Shown in pieces: positions 15,083 to 23,379 of a DNA stretch of 35,223 bases. Under the pieces are notes generated by a model, which had not been told where the DNA came from, did no database searches, and was given only the letters and a program-made list of their open reading frames with translations. How positions within the stretch are numbered: position 1 is the first letter of the stretch; every line of letters begins with the position of its first letter. A program made the position numbers and the translations under genes. The stretch comes from Bacteroidales bacterium (GTDB lineage: Bacteria; Bacteroidota; Bacteroidia; Bacteroidales; UBA932): contig JAFRRF010000018.1 in NCBI GenBank assembly GCA_017428245.1, positions 1 to 35,223 on the forward strand, in the 5' to 3' direction.

Positions 15083-15550
15083 ATGACCATAATGAAAAAA
15101 TTTGCTTGGATCCTGGCAGCGATTCTCATCGTCGGACTCGCTGCATTCTGCTATTTCCGCTTTTATTTCGTCTTCGGCGAAGGCGTCCGCAGCGGTGAAC
15201 TCAACTACGTGGTTTACAAAGGCGTAATCTGGAAAACCTACGAAGGCAAACTCATCCAGACCGGTATCAAGGCCCAGACCAGCGGCGTCCAGTCGAACAC
15301 CTTCGATTTCTCCATCGCCGACAAGGAGATCGCCGAGCGTCTGATGACCGAGAGCGGCAAAGTGATGGATCTGCATTACAAGGAGTACTTCGGCCGGCTT
15401 CCCTGGCGCGGCCACACCCGCTACATCGTCGACGACATCCTCTCCATCAAGGAAAAGAACACCAACATTGACCAGCAGAACGAAGAAGTCCTGAGCACCA
15501 TCGCTCCCGGCACCGAAGGCGCCGACACGGTCGTCCCGGGCCTCTATTGA
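15083..15550 (+). CDS. Conserved small membrane-anchored protein
   Basis: 155 residues (or 152 if the second ATG at 15092 is used, giving MKKFAWILAAIL). A single N-terminal helix (WILAAILIVGLAAFCYF) is followed by a soluble domain with FVFGEGVRSGELNYVVYKG, IWKTYEGKLIQTG and FSIADKEIAERL, then a Ser/Thr/Glu-rich tail. The core is a pattern I associate with a Bacteroidota family sometimes labelled 6-phosphogluconate dehydrogenase; no nucleotide-binding fold supports that label. It lies 9 bp after the polytopic protein gene. Its stop is 5 bp from the stop of the convergent ubiA-family gene, with no hairpin between. Confidence 0.8.
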   Translation: MTIMKKFAWILAAILIVGLAAFCYFRFYFVFGEGVRSGELNYVVYKGVIWKTYEGKLIQTGIKAQTSGVQSNTFDFSIADKEIAERLMTESGKVMDLHYKEYFGRLPWRGHTRYIVDDILSIKEKNTNIDQQNEEVLSTIAPGTEGADTVVPGLY

Positions 15551-15555
15551 GATTA

Positions 15556-16425
15556 TTACACCAATACCGACAGATAGACCAGCGCGCAGAAGACGAGGGA
15601 CGCGATGCCGTTGGCGGTGAAGAAGGCGGCATTCAGGCGGGAGATATCTTTCGGCGAGATGATGACGTGCTGGTAAACCAGCATCGCCAGGAAGAAGACG
15701 CCGGCGGCGATACCCCAGAAGTCCGTCAGTCCGGCCTGGATCAGGAAAAGCGGGACCAGCGCGAACTCAAAGAAGTGGACGAAGTCGGAGATGATCATCG
15801 CCCGTTTGCGGCCGAAGCGCTGCGGGATGGAATGCAGACCCTGCGCCCGGTCGATTTCTTCGTCGGCGAGGGAATAGAGGATATCGAAGCCGCTCGACCA
15901 GAAAAAAACCATCAGACTCAACAAGGCAGCCGCCCAGGACAGGCGCCCGGTCAGGGCGATGTAGGCGCCGGCCGGCGCGATACAGAGCGCCGCTCCCACC
16001 CCGAAATGGCAAAGCCAGGTGAATCGTTTCAAATAGCTGTAGCCCAACAGAAAGACAAGCGCCAGAAAGGACAACCCTCCGCAAAGCGGATTGATCGTCC
16101 AGGCCACGGCGACGAATAGCGCGGCGTTGACCAGCGTGAAGGTCAACGCCTGGCGCGGCGAGATCCGCCCGGCCGGGATGTCCCGGCCAGAAGTGCGCGG
16201 ATTGCGCGCGTCGATCTCCCGGTCGGCCCAGCGGTTGAATCCCATGGCCGCACTCCGCGCGAAAACCATGCAGGCGAGAATCTGCAGGAGCAAAACCCAG
16301 GTAAAAAGGCCATACCCCTCATCCCGCAAAGCCAGCAAAAAGGCGACAAGCGCAAACGGCAGCGCAAACACCGTATGCGCGAACTTCACCAGCGAGGCGT
16401 ATTTTTTAATTGAAGATAGCGTCAT
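15556..16425 (-). CDS. UbiA family prenyltransferase (4-hydroxybenzoate/MqnP type)
   Basis: 289 residues, an intramembrane aromatic prenyltransferase with about 8-9 helices. The two Asp-rich motifs are present: FNRWADREIDARNPRT, a variant of NDxxDxxxD, and SSGFDILYSLADEEIDRAQG, the second DxxxD. LVKFAHTVFALPFAL at the N-terminus is typical for the 4-hydroxybenzoate polyprenyltransferase branch, which in menaquinone users without ubiquinone corresponds to the futalosine-pathway enzyme MqnP. Whether this organism uses that route cannot be decided here. The gene follows pheT on the same strand but is separated by a 160-bp spacer that is filled by a structured repeat. Confidence 0.88.
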   Translation of the reverse strand: MTLSSIKKYASLVKFAHTVFALPFALVAFLLALRDEGYGLFTWVLLLQILACMVFARSAAMGFNRWADREIDARNPRTSGRDIPAGRISPRQALTFTLVNAALFVAVAWTINPLCGGLSFLALVFLLGYSYLKRFTWLCHFGVGAALCIAPAGAYIALTGRLSWAAALLSLMVFFWSSGFDILYSLADEEIDRAQGLHSIPQRFGRKRAMIISDFVHFFEFALVPLFLIQAGLTDFWGIAAGVFFLAMLVYQHVIISPKDISRLNAAFFTANGIASLVFCALVYLSVLV

Positions 16426-16445
16426 TTTTCCTGTGCAAAAGTGGA

Positions 16446-16560
16446 GAAGGAATATGCTTTGAAGACCTTAGCCACCCTCGGCTATCAGAGGGAGGGGCCC
16501 GCCGCTAAGCGGTGGGAGGGGTCGAGCAAAGCGAGACGGTCTGAAAAGCATATTGCCTTC
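16446..16560. repeat. Structured inverted-repeat element (MITE-like or RNA cloverleaf)
   Basis: Two arms, 16446-16467 and 16538-16560, pair over 20 of 22 positions with one bulged base. Between them are two further hairpins: 16472-16479 with 16488-16495 (7 of 8 pairs) and 16498-16505 with 16509-16516 (8 pairs including one G-T, loop TAA). A weak third one lies around 16521-16537. The result is a closed multi-branch structure of about 115 nt that fills the pheT-ubiA spacer, 25 bp past the pheT stop. It does not end in a U-run, so it is not a standard terminator. A dispersed miniature repeat or a structured intercistronic RNA is most likely. Confidence 0.65.
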
Positions 16561-16585
16561 GGAACTGGAGTACAGGAAAAACAGT

Positions 16586-19045
16586 TTATCGCAACGTCGC
16601 GCCGAACTTGTTCTCGAAAGTCTTGAGCAACTTGGCCATCGTCGCCTCGACCGCAGCGTCCGTGAGCGTCTTCTCCTCGTCCTGCAGAACGAAACTGATG
16701 GCATACTGTTTCTTGTCGGACAGAATCTTCGGACCCCGATACACATCGAACAGGCTCACCTGACGCAGAATGCCGCGGACCGTCTGGAAAGCGGTCTTCC
16801 GCAGCTCGGCGAAACTCACGCTCTCATCGAGCAACAACGCCAGGTCGCGCCGGACCTCCGGGAAGCGGGGCAGTTCCTTATACTTGATCTTGTCGCGCCG
16901 GACCAGTTCGAAGAATACCGGCCAGTTCACCTCGGCCACGAACACGGGCTGCTTGATGTCGAACATCTTCAGCAACGGTTTGGCCAACGTACCGGCCATA
17001 GCCAACGTCTTGCCCTGCAGTTTATAGGTCAGACCCTCGGCAAAGAGATCGCCAGGCGCCGCATCGGTATCCAGATCGTACAGATTGGCCTTGAACCGCT
17101 GCAGCAGCAGTTCCAGGCAGCCCTTCAGCGCGAAATAGTCGCCTGCACCGATCTCGTTGCGCCACGACTTGATACCGGGCCCCGTGATCGTCATACAGAG
17201 ACGCATCTCCTCGCGGTAGCTCTTCAGGCACGCGGCCGGATCGTCCTCCCCCTCTTTCGGCTGGAAACTGTAGCAGTTGCCCAGCTCGAAGAGCTTCATA
17301 TTGTTGTTCTGATGGTTGATGTTGCGCGCCACCACCTCGAGGGCATTGAGGATCAGAGTCTGCCGCATCACGTTCAGGTCGTTGCTGAGCGGATTGACGA
17401 TATGCACCAGATTCCCGGCAGGATAGGTCTTCAGTTTGTCGTAGTACTCCCCTTTCGTGAGGGAATTGTTCATGATCTCGACGAAACCCCGGTCGGCAAG
17501 CAGGTCGGAGACGGTCTTGCGTACCTTCTCGGGATCGGGATGCTCCGACGGATTGATGGATGCCTTCATGCTGACCGGCAATTCGATATTGTTGTAGCCG
17601 TAGATGCGGAGAACCTCCTCCACCACGTCGCATTCCCGCGTCACGTCGACACGATAGGCAGGGACGGAGACCGTGCAGCCGTCGCCCGTCCCGGAAAGGA
17701 TTTCGAAGCCGAGGCTCTCCAGGATCCGCCTGTACGTATCCGCGCCGAGGACTTTTCCGATGAGCGCGTCCATACGGGCATAGTCGAGTTCGATGCGGGC
17801 TTTTTCAAACGGAGTACCCACACATTCCTGCGGCTCTCCCACTACCTTGCCTCCGGCAATCTCCTGGATGAGGAGCGCGGCGCGGCGGGCGGCGGTCACC
17901 GTGGCAGTCGGATCGATGCCCCGCTCATAGCGGAACGAAGCATCGGTTTTCAGGCCGTGCCGCTTCGAGGTCTTGCGGATGGAGACCGGATTGAAATAAG
18001 CGGCCTCGAGGAATACCTCGGTCGTCGATTCCGTAACGCCGGAATCCTCGCCGCCGAACACACCGGCGATGCACATCGGTTTTTCAGCGTCGCAGATCAC
18101 CAGGTCGTCTGCGCCCAGCGTGCGCTCCACACCGTCGAGGGTCGTGAACTTGCAACCCGGGGTGCTGCGGCGCACCACCACCTTACGGCCGGCAATCTTG
18201 GCGGCGTCAAAGGCGTGGAGCGGATGGCCCATCTCGTTGAGAACGAAATTGGTGATGTCCACGACAGCGTTGATCGGACGCTGGCCGATGGCCATCAACC
18301 GCTCTTTGAGCCAGTCGGGCGAAGGACCGACCTTCACGTCTTTCAGCGTGATGCCGATATAGCGGGGCGCCAGGTCGGGCGCTTCCACCACGACGGGAAT
18401 CGCCTCGCCTTCGCCGGACTTGAACGCACTCACGTCGGGCAGGGTCCACGATACGGGAATGTCGTGCTGCACGCAATAGGCATACAGGTCGCGCGCCACG
18501 CCGATATGGCTGGCACCGTCCACGCGGTTCGGCGTCAGGCCGATTTCGAAGAGCGTATCCTGCTTCAACTGAAGCTGTTCGCGGGCAGGCGTGCCTACCA
18601 CGGCGGAAGGATTGAGCACCATAATGCCCGAATGGTCCGTTCCGATGCCCAGCTCATCTTCGGCGCAGATCATGCCGAGACTCTCGGCACCGCGGATCTT
18701 GGAACGCTTGATCTTGAACGTACCGCCGTCTCCTGCCGGCAGTTCGGTGCCGACCGTAGCAAGCAGCACCTTCTGTCCCTGCGCCACATTGGGCGCTCCG
18801 CAGACGACCTGCAGAAGTTCCGGTGCACCGGTGTTGAGCTTGGTAATGTGGAGATGGTCGGAATCGGGATGCGCCACGCATTCCACGACTTCGGCCACGA
18901 TGACGCCGGCCAGGCCGCCGGGAATCTGTTCGACCGTCTCCATGTGTTCGACTTCCAGTCCGGTAGATGTCAGGATGGCGGACACCTGCTCCGCCGTGAG
19001 GTCGAATTTCAAATAATCCTTCAGCCAGTTGAATGAGATATTCAT
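16586..19045 (-). CDS. pheT: Phenylalanyl-tRNA synthetase beta chain
   Basis: 819 residues, full length for the bacterial beta subunit, which with PheS charges tRNA-Phe and edits Tyr-tRNA-Phe. Domains in order: N-terminal helix MNISFNWLKDYLKFDL, tRNA-binding OB domain (about 42-155, with HPDSDHLHITKLNTG and VVCGAPNVAQGQKV), B3/B4 editing domain (about 210-385, with DITNFVLNEMGHPLHAFD), B5 (about 400-475), catalytic-like core (with VVEEVLRIYGYNNI and NPLSNDLNVMRQTL), and the C-terminal anticodon-binding FDX-ACB domain (about 725-818, with RFPEVRRDLALLLDE). It begins 12 bp after the ftsY stop. Confidence 0.97.
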   Translation of the reverse strand: MNISFNWLKDYLKFDLTAEQVSAILTSTGLEVEHMETVEQIPGGLAGVIVAEVVECVAHPDSDHLHITKLNTGAPELLQVVCGAPNVAQGQKVLLATVGTELPAGDGGTFKIKRSKIRGAESLGMICAEDELGIGTDHSGIMVLNPSAVVGTPAREQLQLKQDTLFEIGLTPNRVDGASHIGVARDLYAYCVQHDIPVSWTLPDVSAFKSGEGEAIPVVVEAPDLAPRYIGITLKDVKVGPSPDWLKERLMAIGQRPINAVVDITNFVLNEMGHPLHAFDAAKIAGRKVVVRRSTPGCKFTTLDGVERTLGADDLVICDAEKPMCIAGVFGGEDSGVTESTTEVFLEAAYFNPVSIRKTSKRHGLKTDASFRYERGIDPTATVTAARRAALLIQEIAGGKVVGEPQECVGTPFEKARIELDYARMDALIGKVLGADTYRRILESLGFEILSGTGDGCTVSVPAYRVDVTRECDVVEEVLRIYGYNNIELPVSMKASINPSEHPDPEKVRKTVSDLLADRGFVEIMNNSLTKGEYYDKLKTYPAGNLVHIVNPLSNDLNVMRQTLILNALEVVARNINHQNNNMKLFELGNCYSFQPKEGEDDPAACLKSYREEMRLCMTITGPGIKSWRNEIGAGDYFALKGCLELLLQRFKANLYDLDTDAAPGDLFAEGLTYKLQGKTLAMAGTLAKPLLKMFDIKQPVFVAEVNWPVFFELVRRDKIKYKELPRFPEVRRDLALLLDESVSFAELRKTAFQTVRGILRQVSLFDVYRGPKILSDKKQYAISFVLQDEEKTLTDAAVEATMAKLLKTFENKFGATLR

Positions 19046-19057
19046 ATTGCGTAATTT

Positions 19058-20014
19058 TTATGATTCGAAAAGGGATTCCACGAATTCTTTCTTGTCGAAG
19101 AGCTTGAGGTCTTCGATTTTTTCGCCCACGCCGATGAACTTGATGGGAATCTTGAACTGGTCGCTGATGCCGATCACCACGCCGCCTTTGGCGGTGCCGT
19201 CGAGCTTGGTCACGGCCAGGGCCGTCACGTCGGTCGCACGGGTGAATTCCTTCGCCTGCAGGAAGCCGTTCTGGCCGGTCGAGCCGTCGATGACCAGCAG
19301 CACTTCGTGCGGCGCATCGGGCACGACCTTGCGCATCACGTTGCGGATCTTGGTCAGCTCGTTCATCAGATTGACCTTGTTGTGGAGACGTCCGGCCGTA
19401 TCGACAATCACCACGTCGGCATCGCGGGCCACAGCGCTCTTGACGCTGTCGTAAGCCACCGACGCGGGATCTGAACCCATCGCCTGCTTGACGATTTCCA
19501 CGCCGGCACGTTCGGCCCAGATTACAAGCTGGTCCACGGCCGCGGCGCGGAAGGTGTCGGCGGCACCCAGTACCACCTTCTTCCCCTGTGCCTTGAGCTG
19601 GGCGGCCAGTTTGCCGATGGTCGTGGTCTTGCCCACACCGTTGACGCCCACCACCATGATCACGTACGGCTTCTTCGAGAAATCGAAGGGCTCCGTGCTC
19701 TTTCCGTCGGCCGCCGCGTCGAGCAGGGCGATGATTTCCTCGCAGAGATAGCGGTTCACTTCATCGGTATTCAGGTATTTGTCACGCGCCACACGCGCCT
19801 CCAGCCGTTCGATGATATTCTGGGTCGTCTCCACACCGACGTCGGAGGCGATCAGCACCTCTTCCAGCGCATCGAGCACCTCGTCGTCCACCACGCTCTT
19901 TCCGGCGATGGCATAGGAGAGTCTTTCAAACAGCGAGCGCTTGGTCTTCTCCAGGCCGGCATCGAGCGGGCGCTCCTGTTCCTTGTCTTTCTTCTTCCAA
20001 TTGAAAAGTCCCAT
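19058..20014 (-). CDS. ftsY: Signal recognition particle receptor FtsY
   Basis: 318 residues from ATG 20014 ([13 protein letters not shown]). An open frame continues upstream to 20251 but lies inside the racemase gene and is not conserved in character. This SRP-type GTPase docks ribosome-nascent chain-SRP complexes at the membrane. After a short N-terminal basic/acidic stretch come the helical N domain and the G domain with [15 protein letters not shown] (G1), [17 protein letters not shown] (G3), [10 protein letters not shown] (G4) and [13 protein letters not shown] at the end. The long acidic A domain of E. coli FtsY is absent, as is usual for Bacteroidota. It starts 1 bp after the racemase stop. 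Confidence 0.97.
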   Translation of the reverse strand: MGLFNWKKKDKEQERPLDAGLEKTKRSLFERLSYAIAGKSVVDDEVLDALEEVLIASDVGVETTQNIIERLEARVARDKYLNTDEVNRYLCEEIIALLDAAADGKSTEPFDFSKKPYVIMVVGVNGVGKTTTIGKLAAQLKAQGKKVVLGAADTFRAAAVDQLVIWAERAGVEIVKQAMGSDPASVAYDSVKSAVARDADVVIVDTAGRLHNKVNLMNELTKIRNVMRKVVPDAPHEVLLVIDGSTGQNGFLQAKEFTRATDVTALAVTKLDGTAKGGVVIGISDQFKIPIKFIGVGEKIEDLKLFDKKEFVESLFES

Positions 20015-20015
20015 A

Positions 20016-20723
20016 TCACAAAGGTTTGTAGAGTTCACGAATGCATCCGTCGGCCAGGGCCTCCAGCGAGGAAATTCCCATCTCCTCCGGCAGGCCGGTA
20101 TGCTGATAGGCGACGGGAAGTTCCGTGCAGGCGCCCACCACGGGCAGACGTTCGATCTGCCAGAGTTTTTCGATCGCAGCACGGTAACGGATACCGGCTT
20201 CCTCCTGCTTTCCGGCCTTGACCATATCGGTGATGTCGTGGATTTCCACACGCATCGCCTCGTCGGGAATCAGGAAACGGTAGCCGGAAGCCTCGGCGTG
20301 ACGTTGATAGATTCCGGTATTCATCGTACCGAGCGTAGCCGTCAGCCAGGCCCCCTGCGGGCTGCGTTCCCGGCAGGTGCGGACCGTCTCGTCGATGATG
20401 TGGATCACCGGCACGTCGATCAGGCCCTGTTCCAGGAATTTGTCGATGAAAAAATGCGCCGTGTTGCAGGTCACCACCAGCCGGTCGGCACCCCAGCCGA
20501 CCAGCGTCCGGAGTCCGTCGAGCAGATAGGGCTCGGGATCCGGTCCCTTGCCCAGCAGGAAGGTCGTCCGGTCGGGCGTAACCGTATGGGAATAGACGAT
20601 CATCCGGGGATGTTCCTGGTCGCAGTCGGCCGGAGCCTTGACGGCGAGCAGCCGCTGGAATTCCGCCGTAGCGGCAGGGCCCATACCACCCAGCACACCC
20701 AATGTCAATCCGTTATGTTTCAT
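20016..20723 (-). CDS. Aspartate/glutamate racemase family protein
   Basis: 235 residues. LGVLGGMGPAAT at the N-terminus, the first catalytic cysteine Cys86 in VTCNTAH and the second Cys199 in GACTELP are the two-cysteine acid/base pair of the Asp/Glu racemase family; ECL-DER/YgeA-type enzymes with the GGMGP start racemise aspartate, glutamate or other amino acids. The substrate is not determined by these motifs. Its start overlaps the end of the EamA transporter gene by 11 bp and its stop is 1 bp before ftsY, so all are in one transcript. Confidence 0.9.
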   Translation of the reverse strand: MKHNGLTLGVLGGMGPAATAEFQRLLAVKAPADCDQEHPRMIVYSHTVTPDRTTFLLGKGPDPEPYLLDGLRTLVGWGADRLVVTCNTAHFFIDKFLEQGLIDVPVIHIIDETVRTCRERSPQGAWLTATLGTMNTGIYQRHAEASGYRFLIPDEAMRVEIHDITDMVKAGKQEEAGIRYRAAIEKLWQIERLPVVGACTELPVAYQHTGLPEEMGISSLEALADGCIRELYKPL

Positions 20724-21636
20724 TATTTTTGGCTGTTTGTTTGTTGTATTGCGCCATCACCACGCCGACCATCGCCACCACGATGCCCACCAGCTGCATC
20801 GTATGCAGGGTATCCTGTCCCAGGATCAGGGAAGCGACCGCCGAAACGATGGCCACCAGGGGAAGGAACACCGTGGTCCGCGTCATCCCGATCCGGTCGA
20901 CGCAGGCCGCATAAATCACGAAAGCCACGCCCGAGCAGAGCACGGCCAGCATGATGATGGGCTTGAGCACGGGCCAGGCAAGGTAAGCGGGTGTCCACGT
21001 CCGCGCTTCGAAGACCAGGAAGGGTATCAGGAAATAACCGATGGCCAGGATGAACTGCCAGGTGACGATGGCAAAGGCGTTGTAGCCTTTGTTCGCGAGC
21101 TTCTTGCAGATAGCCGTATAGCCCGTAGATCCGATGACGGCCAGGAACAGGATGGCGATGCCGTAGAGGTAATTCGTGTGAAGGCTTCCGCCGACCAGGA
21201 CGAACAGGATCACGCCGGCTACGGCCACGAAAATGCCGGTCCGGTTAAGCGGGGAAAGTTTCTCCTTGAATGCGATCCAGCCCACGATGAGACTGAAGAC
21301 CGGAATCGTGGCGATGATGACGGAGCAAAGCGTCGGGGAACCGGTGATTTTCAGGCCGAACGTCTCGCCCAGGAAGTAGAGGAACGGTTCGAAAGCCGTC
21401 ATCGCCGCAAACCACTTCAGGTCACCCTTCCGGATCCGCTGGAATTTACCCGTCAGCAGGCTGAACAAAGAAAGGGCGGAAGCGGCGATGATCATACGGG
21501 TAAAGATGAACGTAAAGACCGGCACGCCCTGGTCGAGCACCGAATCGCTCCAGAGAAATGACATTCCCCAGAGGAACACGGTGAGCAGGATTCCCAGGTA
21601 CCACACCAGACTCAGTCCGTTCCCCTTCTCACTCAT
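20713..21636 (-). CDS. EamA/DMT family transporter
   Basis: 307 residues with ten hydrophobic helices in two repeats of five, the layout of the drug/metabolite transporter superfamily. Typical features are LGILLTVFLWGMSFLWS near the N-terminus, the first EamA repeat ending near VAVAGVILFVLVG, and the second ending in LVGIVVAMVGVVMAQY. It probably exports a small metabolite; the neighbouring amino acid racemase makes an amino acid a candidate, by context only. The start overlaps the stop of the mannosyltransferase gene by 4 bp (ATGA). Confidence 0.9.
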   Translation of the reverse strand: MSEKGNGLSLVWYLGILLTVFLWGMSFLWSDSVLDQGVPVFTFIFTRMIIAASALSLFSLLTGKFQRIRKGDLKWFAAMTAFEPFLYFLGETFGLKITGSPTLCSVIIATIPVFSLIVGWIAFKEKLSPLNRTGIFVAVAGVILFVLVGGSLHTNYLYGIAILFLAVIGSTGYTAICKKLANKGYNAFAIVTWQFILAIGYFLIPFLVFEARTWTPAYLAWPVLKPIIMLAVLCSGVAFVIYAACVDRIGMTRTTVFLPLVAIVSAVASLILGQDTLHTMQLVGIVVAMVGVVMAQYNKQTAKNNET

Positions 21637-22358
21637 CGGCGCGGACGGATTTTACGGAAACGCAGTTTGAGCACGCCCCAGAACGCCTCTCCGAAAATGC
21701 TGGAACTCATCTTGGACGTCCCTTCTTTCCGGTCCTCGAAAATGATCGGGACCTCCACGATGCGGAAACCCAGCTTGTAAGCATTGTATTTCATTTCGAT
21801 CTGGAAGCCGTAGCCGTGCATCTTGATACGGTCGAAATCGATGGTCTCCAGAACCTTGCGCGTATAACACTTGAAACCGGCCGTGGTATCGTACACCTTC
21901 ATGCGCAGAACGGTCCGCACATAGGCGGACGCATAGTACGACATGATCACACGTCCGATCGGCCAGTTGATCACGCTGATGCCGTTGCAGTAACGCGATC
22001 CGATGGCCAGGTCGGCCCCGCCTTCCGCACAGGCCGCATACAGGCGCGGAACGTCGGAGGGCTTGTGGGAAAAGTCGGCGTCCATCTCGAAGATGTAGTC
22101 GTAGCCGTGCTCGAGCGACCAACGGAAACCGGTCAGGTAGGCCGTGCCGAGCCCCTGTTTCCCGGCACGTTCGACCAGATGGAGCTGGTCCGGAAACTCT
22201 GCCTGCAGACCCTTGACGATAGACGCCGTCCCGTCGGGGGAACCGTCGTCGATGATCAGAATGTGATAATCCCCGTCGAGCGCACGCAGCGCCCGGATCA
22301 TCTTCTCGATGTTCTCCTTCTCGTTGTACGTGGGGATGATGATGATTTTCCGGTCCAT
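21633..22358 (-). CDS. Polyprenol-phosphate mannosyltransferase-like GT2 glycosyltransferase
   Basis: 241 residues of the DPM1/Ppm1 branch of GT-A family 2 enzymes, which move a sugar (usually mannose) from a nucleotide donor to a polyprenol phosphate on the cytoplasmic face. Motifs: IIPTYNEKENIEKMI, IDDGSPDGTASIV, the metal-binding FEMDADFSHKP, and TTAGFKCYTRKVLETID. There is no C-terminal membrane anchor, as in bacterial single-domain forms. It is first in a run that continues through the EamA transporter, racemase, ftsY and pheT. A -7 box sits 25 nt upstream. Confidence 0.92.
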   Translation of the reverse strand: MDRKIIIIPTYNEKENIEKMIRALRALDGDYHILIIDDGSPDGTASIVKGLQAEFPDQLHLVERAGKQGLGTAYLTGFRWSLEHGYDYIFEMDADFSHKPSDVPRLYAACAEGGADLAIGSRYCNGISVINWPIGRVIMSYYASAYVRTVLRMKVYDTTAGFKCYTRKVLETIDFDRIKMHGYGFQIEMKYNAYKLGFRIVEVPIIFEDRKEGTSKMSSSIFGEAFWGVLKLRFRKIRPRR

Positions 22359-22383
22359 ATCGCCCGTAATTTATGTTATCTTG

Positions 22384-22391
22384 CAAAGATA
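22384..22391 (-). promoter_or_regulatory. -7 promoter box (TATCTTTG) for the glycosyltransferase-ftsY-pheT operon
   Basis: TATCTTTG on the minus strand matches TAnnTTTG and lies in the 44-bp gap between the DUF4249 gene and the mannosyltransferase ATG. No clear -33 partner. Confidence 0.5.
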
Positions 22392-22402
22392 GGAATTATT
22401 TC

Positions 22403-23368
22403 CTACCATTCGACTTCCACCCACTGCGTAGCGGCCGAGCCGAAAATGCCATACCCGCCGTGTACATTCGAGTAGAGCGTCACGCCCTCCGAGAAAAACG
22501 ACAGTTCATTCTCCAGTTTCGAAAAGGACAAATCAAACCAGTACAGGCTTTCATTGACCGTAGAGATTCTAAAGCCCAGTTTCTTGAGCACTTCCGGACC
22601 AGGAACCCGGGTCAGCAGGATCTTGAACGTGTAACTGTTCCCCTTGAACAATCTGTCGGAAAAATAGCTGCCTGCCATTTCATTTTCCGTCTCGAAGTCA
22701 AGACGGTCCAATACGCTGGCATCCATCTGCTGGAAGATAATATCAGAAGATTTGAATCTGAGCACTTCTTCATAGTCCGTTCCCATCGGTTCAAAGTAAT
22801 AGACTGCGAGAGGCTGCAGGCAGTAGAACTTGTCATAGGAGCCGTCGTCGGTCACGCGCAGGGTCATTTCTACCTGATAGTAATCCGATTCGCCTTCCCA
22901 TTGCTTGTCCAACAATACCCATTCTCCTTTCGAAACTATCTCCATCCGTGGCATCAGCGGGACGTCGGTTTCCACCCACACAGGATCGAATCCGGGGAAC
23001 TCCGCTTCCAGCCGGATATGGTCACCCGGCGCCGGCACATAGTCTTCCGCCAGATAACAATAGCTCGCATACCCCTCGTCCTCCGGTTGAAGGACCATCC
23101 GCCTGCTCGTCCGGTCGCCGTTGACAAAGCAGCGCACTTCTCCGCGCAATGTATCCAGCGTCTCAATATAGGCCCTCCTGTCGCCCCTGCTGTGTAGAAA
23201 AAACACGGAGGATGCCACATAAACCTGGAACGGTTCGCCGGTCAAGGCTTTCGCTGAAAGGGTCAGACGCGGTTCGGTGATTTCACCCTTGAATTCAATC
23301 GCTTTTTCACAAGCGGTACCCAGGAGCGCCAAAAGAAGCAAAACACAGGGAATACTATATCTTTTCAT
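22403..23368 (-). CDS. DUF4249 family lipoprotein
   Basis: 321 residues. The signal MKRYSIPCVLLLLALLGTAC ends in a lipobox with Cys20, followed by EKAIEFKGEITEPRLTLSAKA, the usual opening of DUF4249 proteins. These Bacteroidota lipoproteins are found beside TonB-dependent receptors and are thought to work as their outer-membrane partners. Here the gene follows a TonB receptor gene by 11 bp. The mature chain is beta-rich with many aromatic residues. The substrate of the pair is unknown. Confidence 0.85.
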   Translation of the reverse strand: MKRYSIPCVLLLLALLGTACEKAIEFKGEITEPRLTLSAKALTGEPFQVYVASSVFFLHSRGDRRAYIETLDTLRGEVRCFVNGDRTSRRMVLQPEDEGYASYCYLAEDYVPAPGDHIRLEAEFPGFDPVWVETDVPLMPRMEIVSKGEWVLLDKQWEGESDYYQVEMTLRVTDDGSYDKFYCLQPLAVYYFEPMGTDYEEVLRFKSSDIIFQQMDASVLDRLDFETENEMAGSYFSDRLFKGNSYTFKILLTRVPGPEVLKKLGFRISTVNESLYWFDLSFSKLENELSFFSEGVTLYSNVHGGYGIFGSAATQWVEVEW

Positions 23369-23379
23369 TGGATAACCTC

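Noticed and set aside
14119..15198. 359-codon plus-strand frame overlapping the polytopic membrane protein
   Set aside because: Arg/Pro-rich out-of-frame translation; the frame starting at 14147 has regular membrane helices and a promoter box.
15062..15415. Minus-strand frame opposite the small membrane-anchored protein
   Set aside because: The plus-strand frame has a clean anchor helix and conserved core; the minus frame is unconserved in character.
16441..16626. Small plus-strand open frame across the pheT-ubiA spacer
   Set aside because: It coincides with the inverted-repeat element and the antisense of pheT; it has no protein-like features.
16553..19036. 827-codon plus-strand open frame opposite pheT
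   Set aside because: Antisense shadow of a clear pheT gene in high-GC codon use; no recognisable protein pattern.
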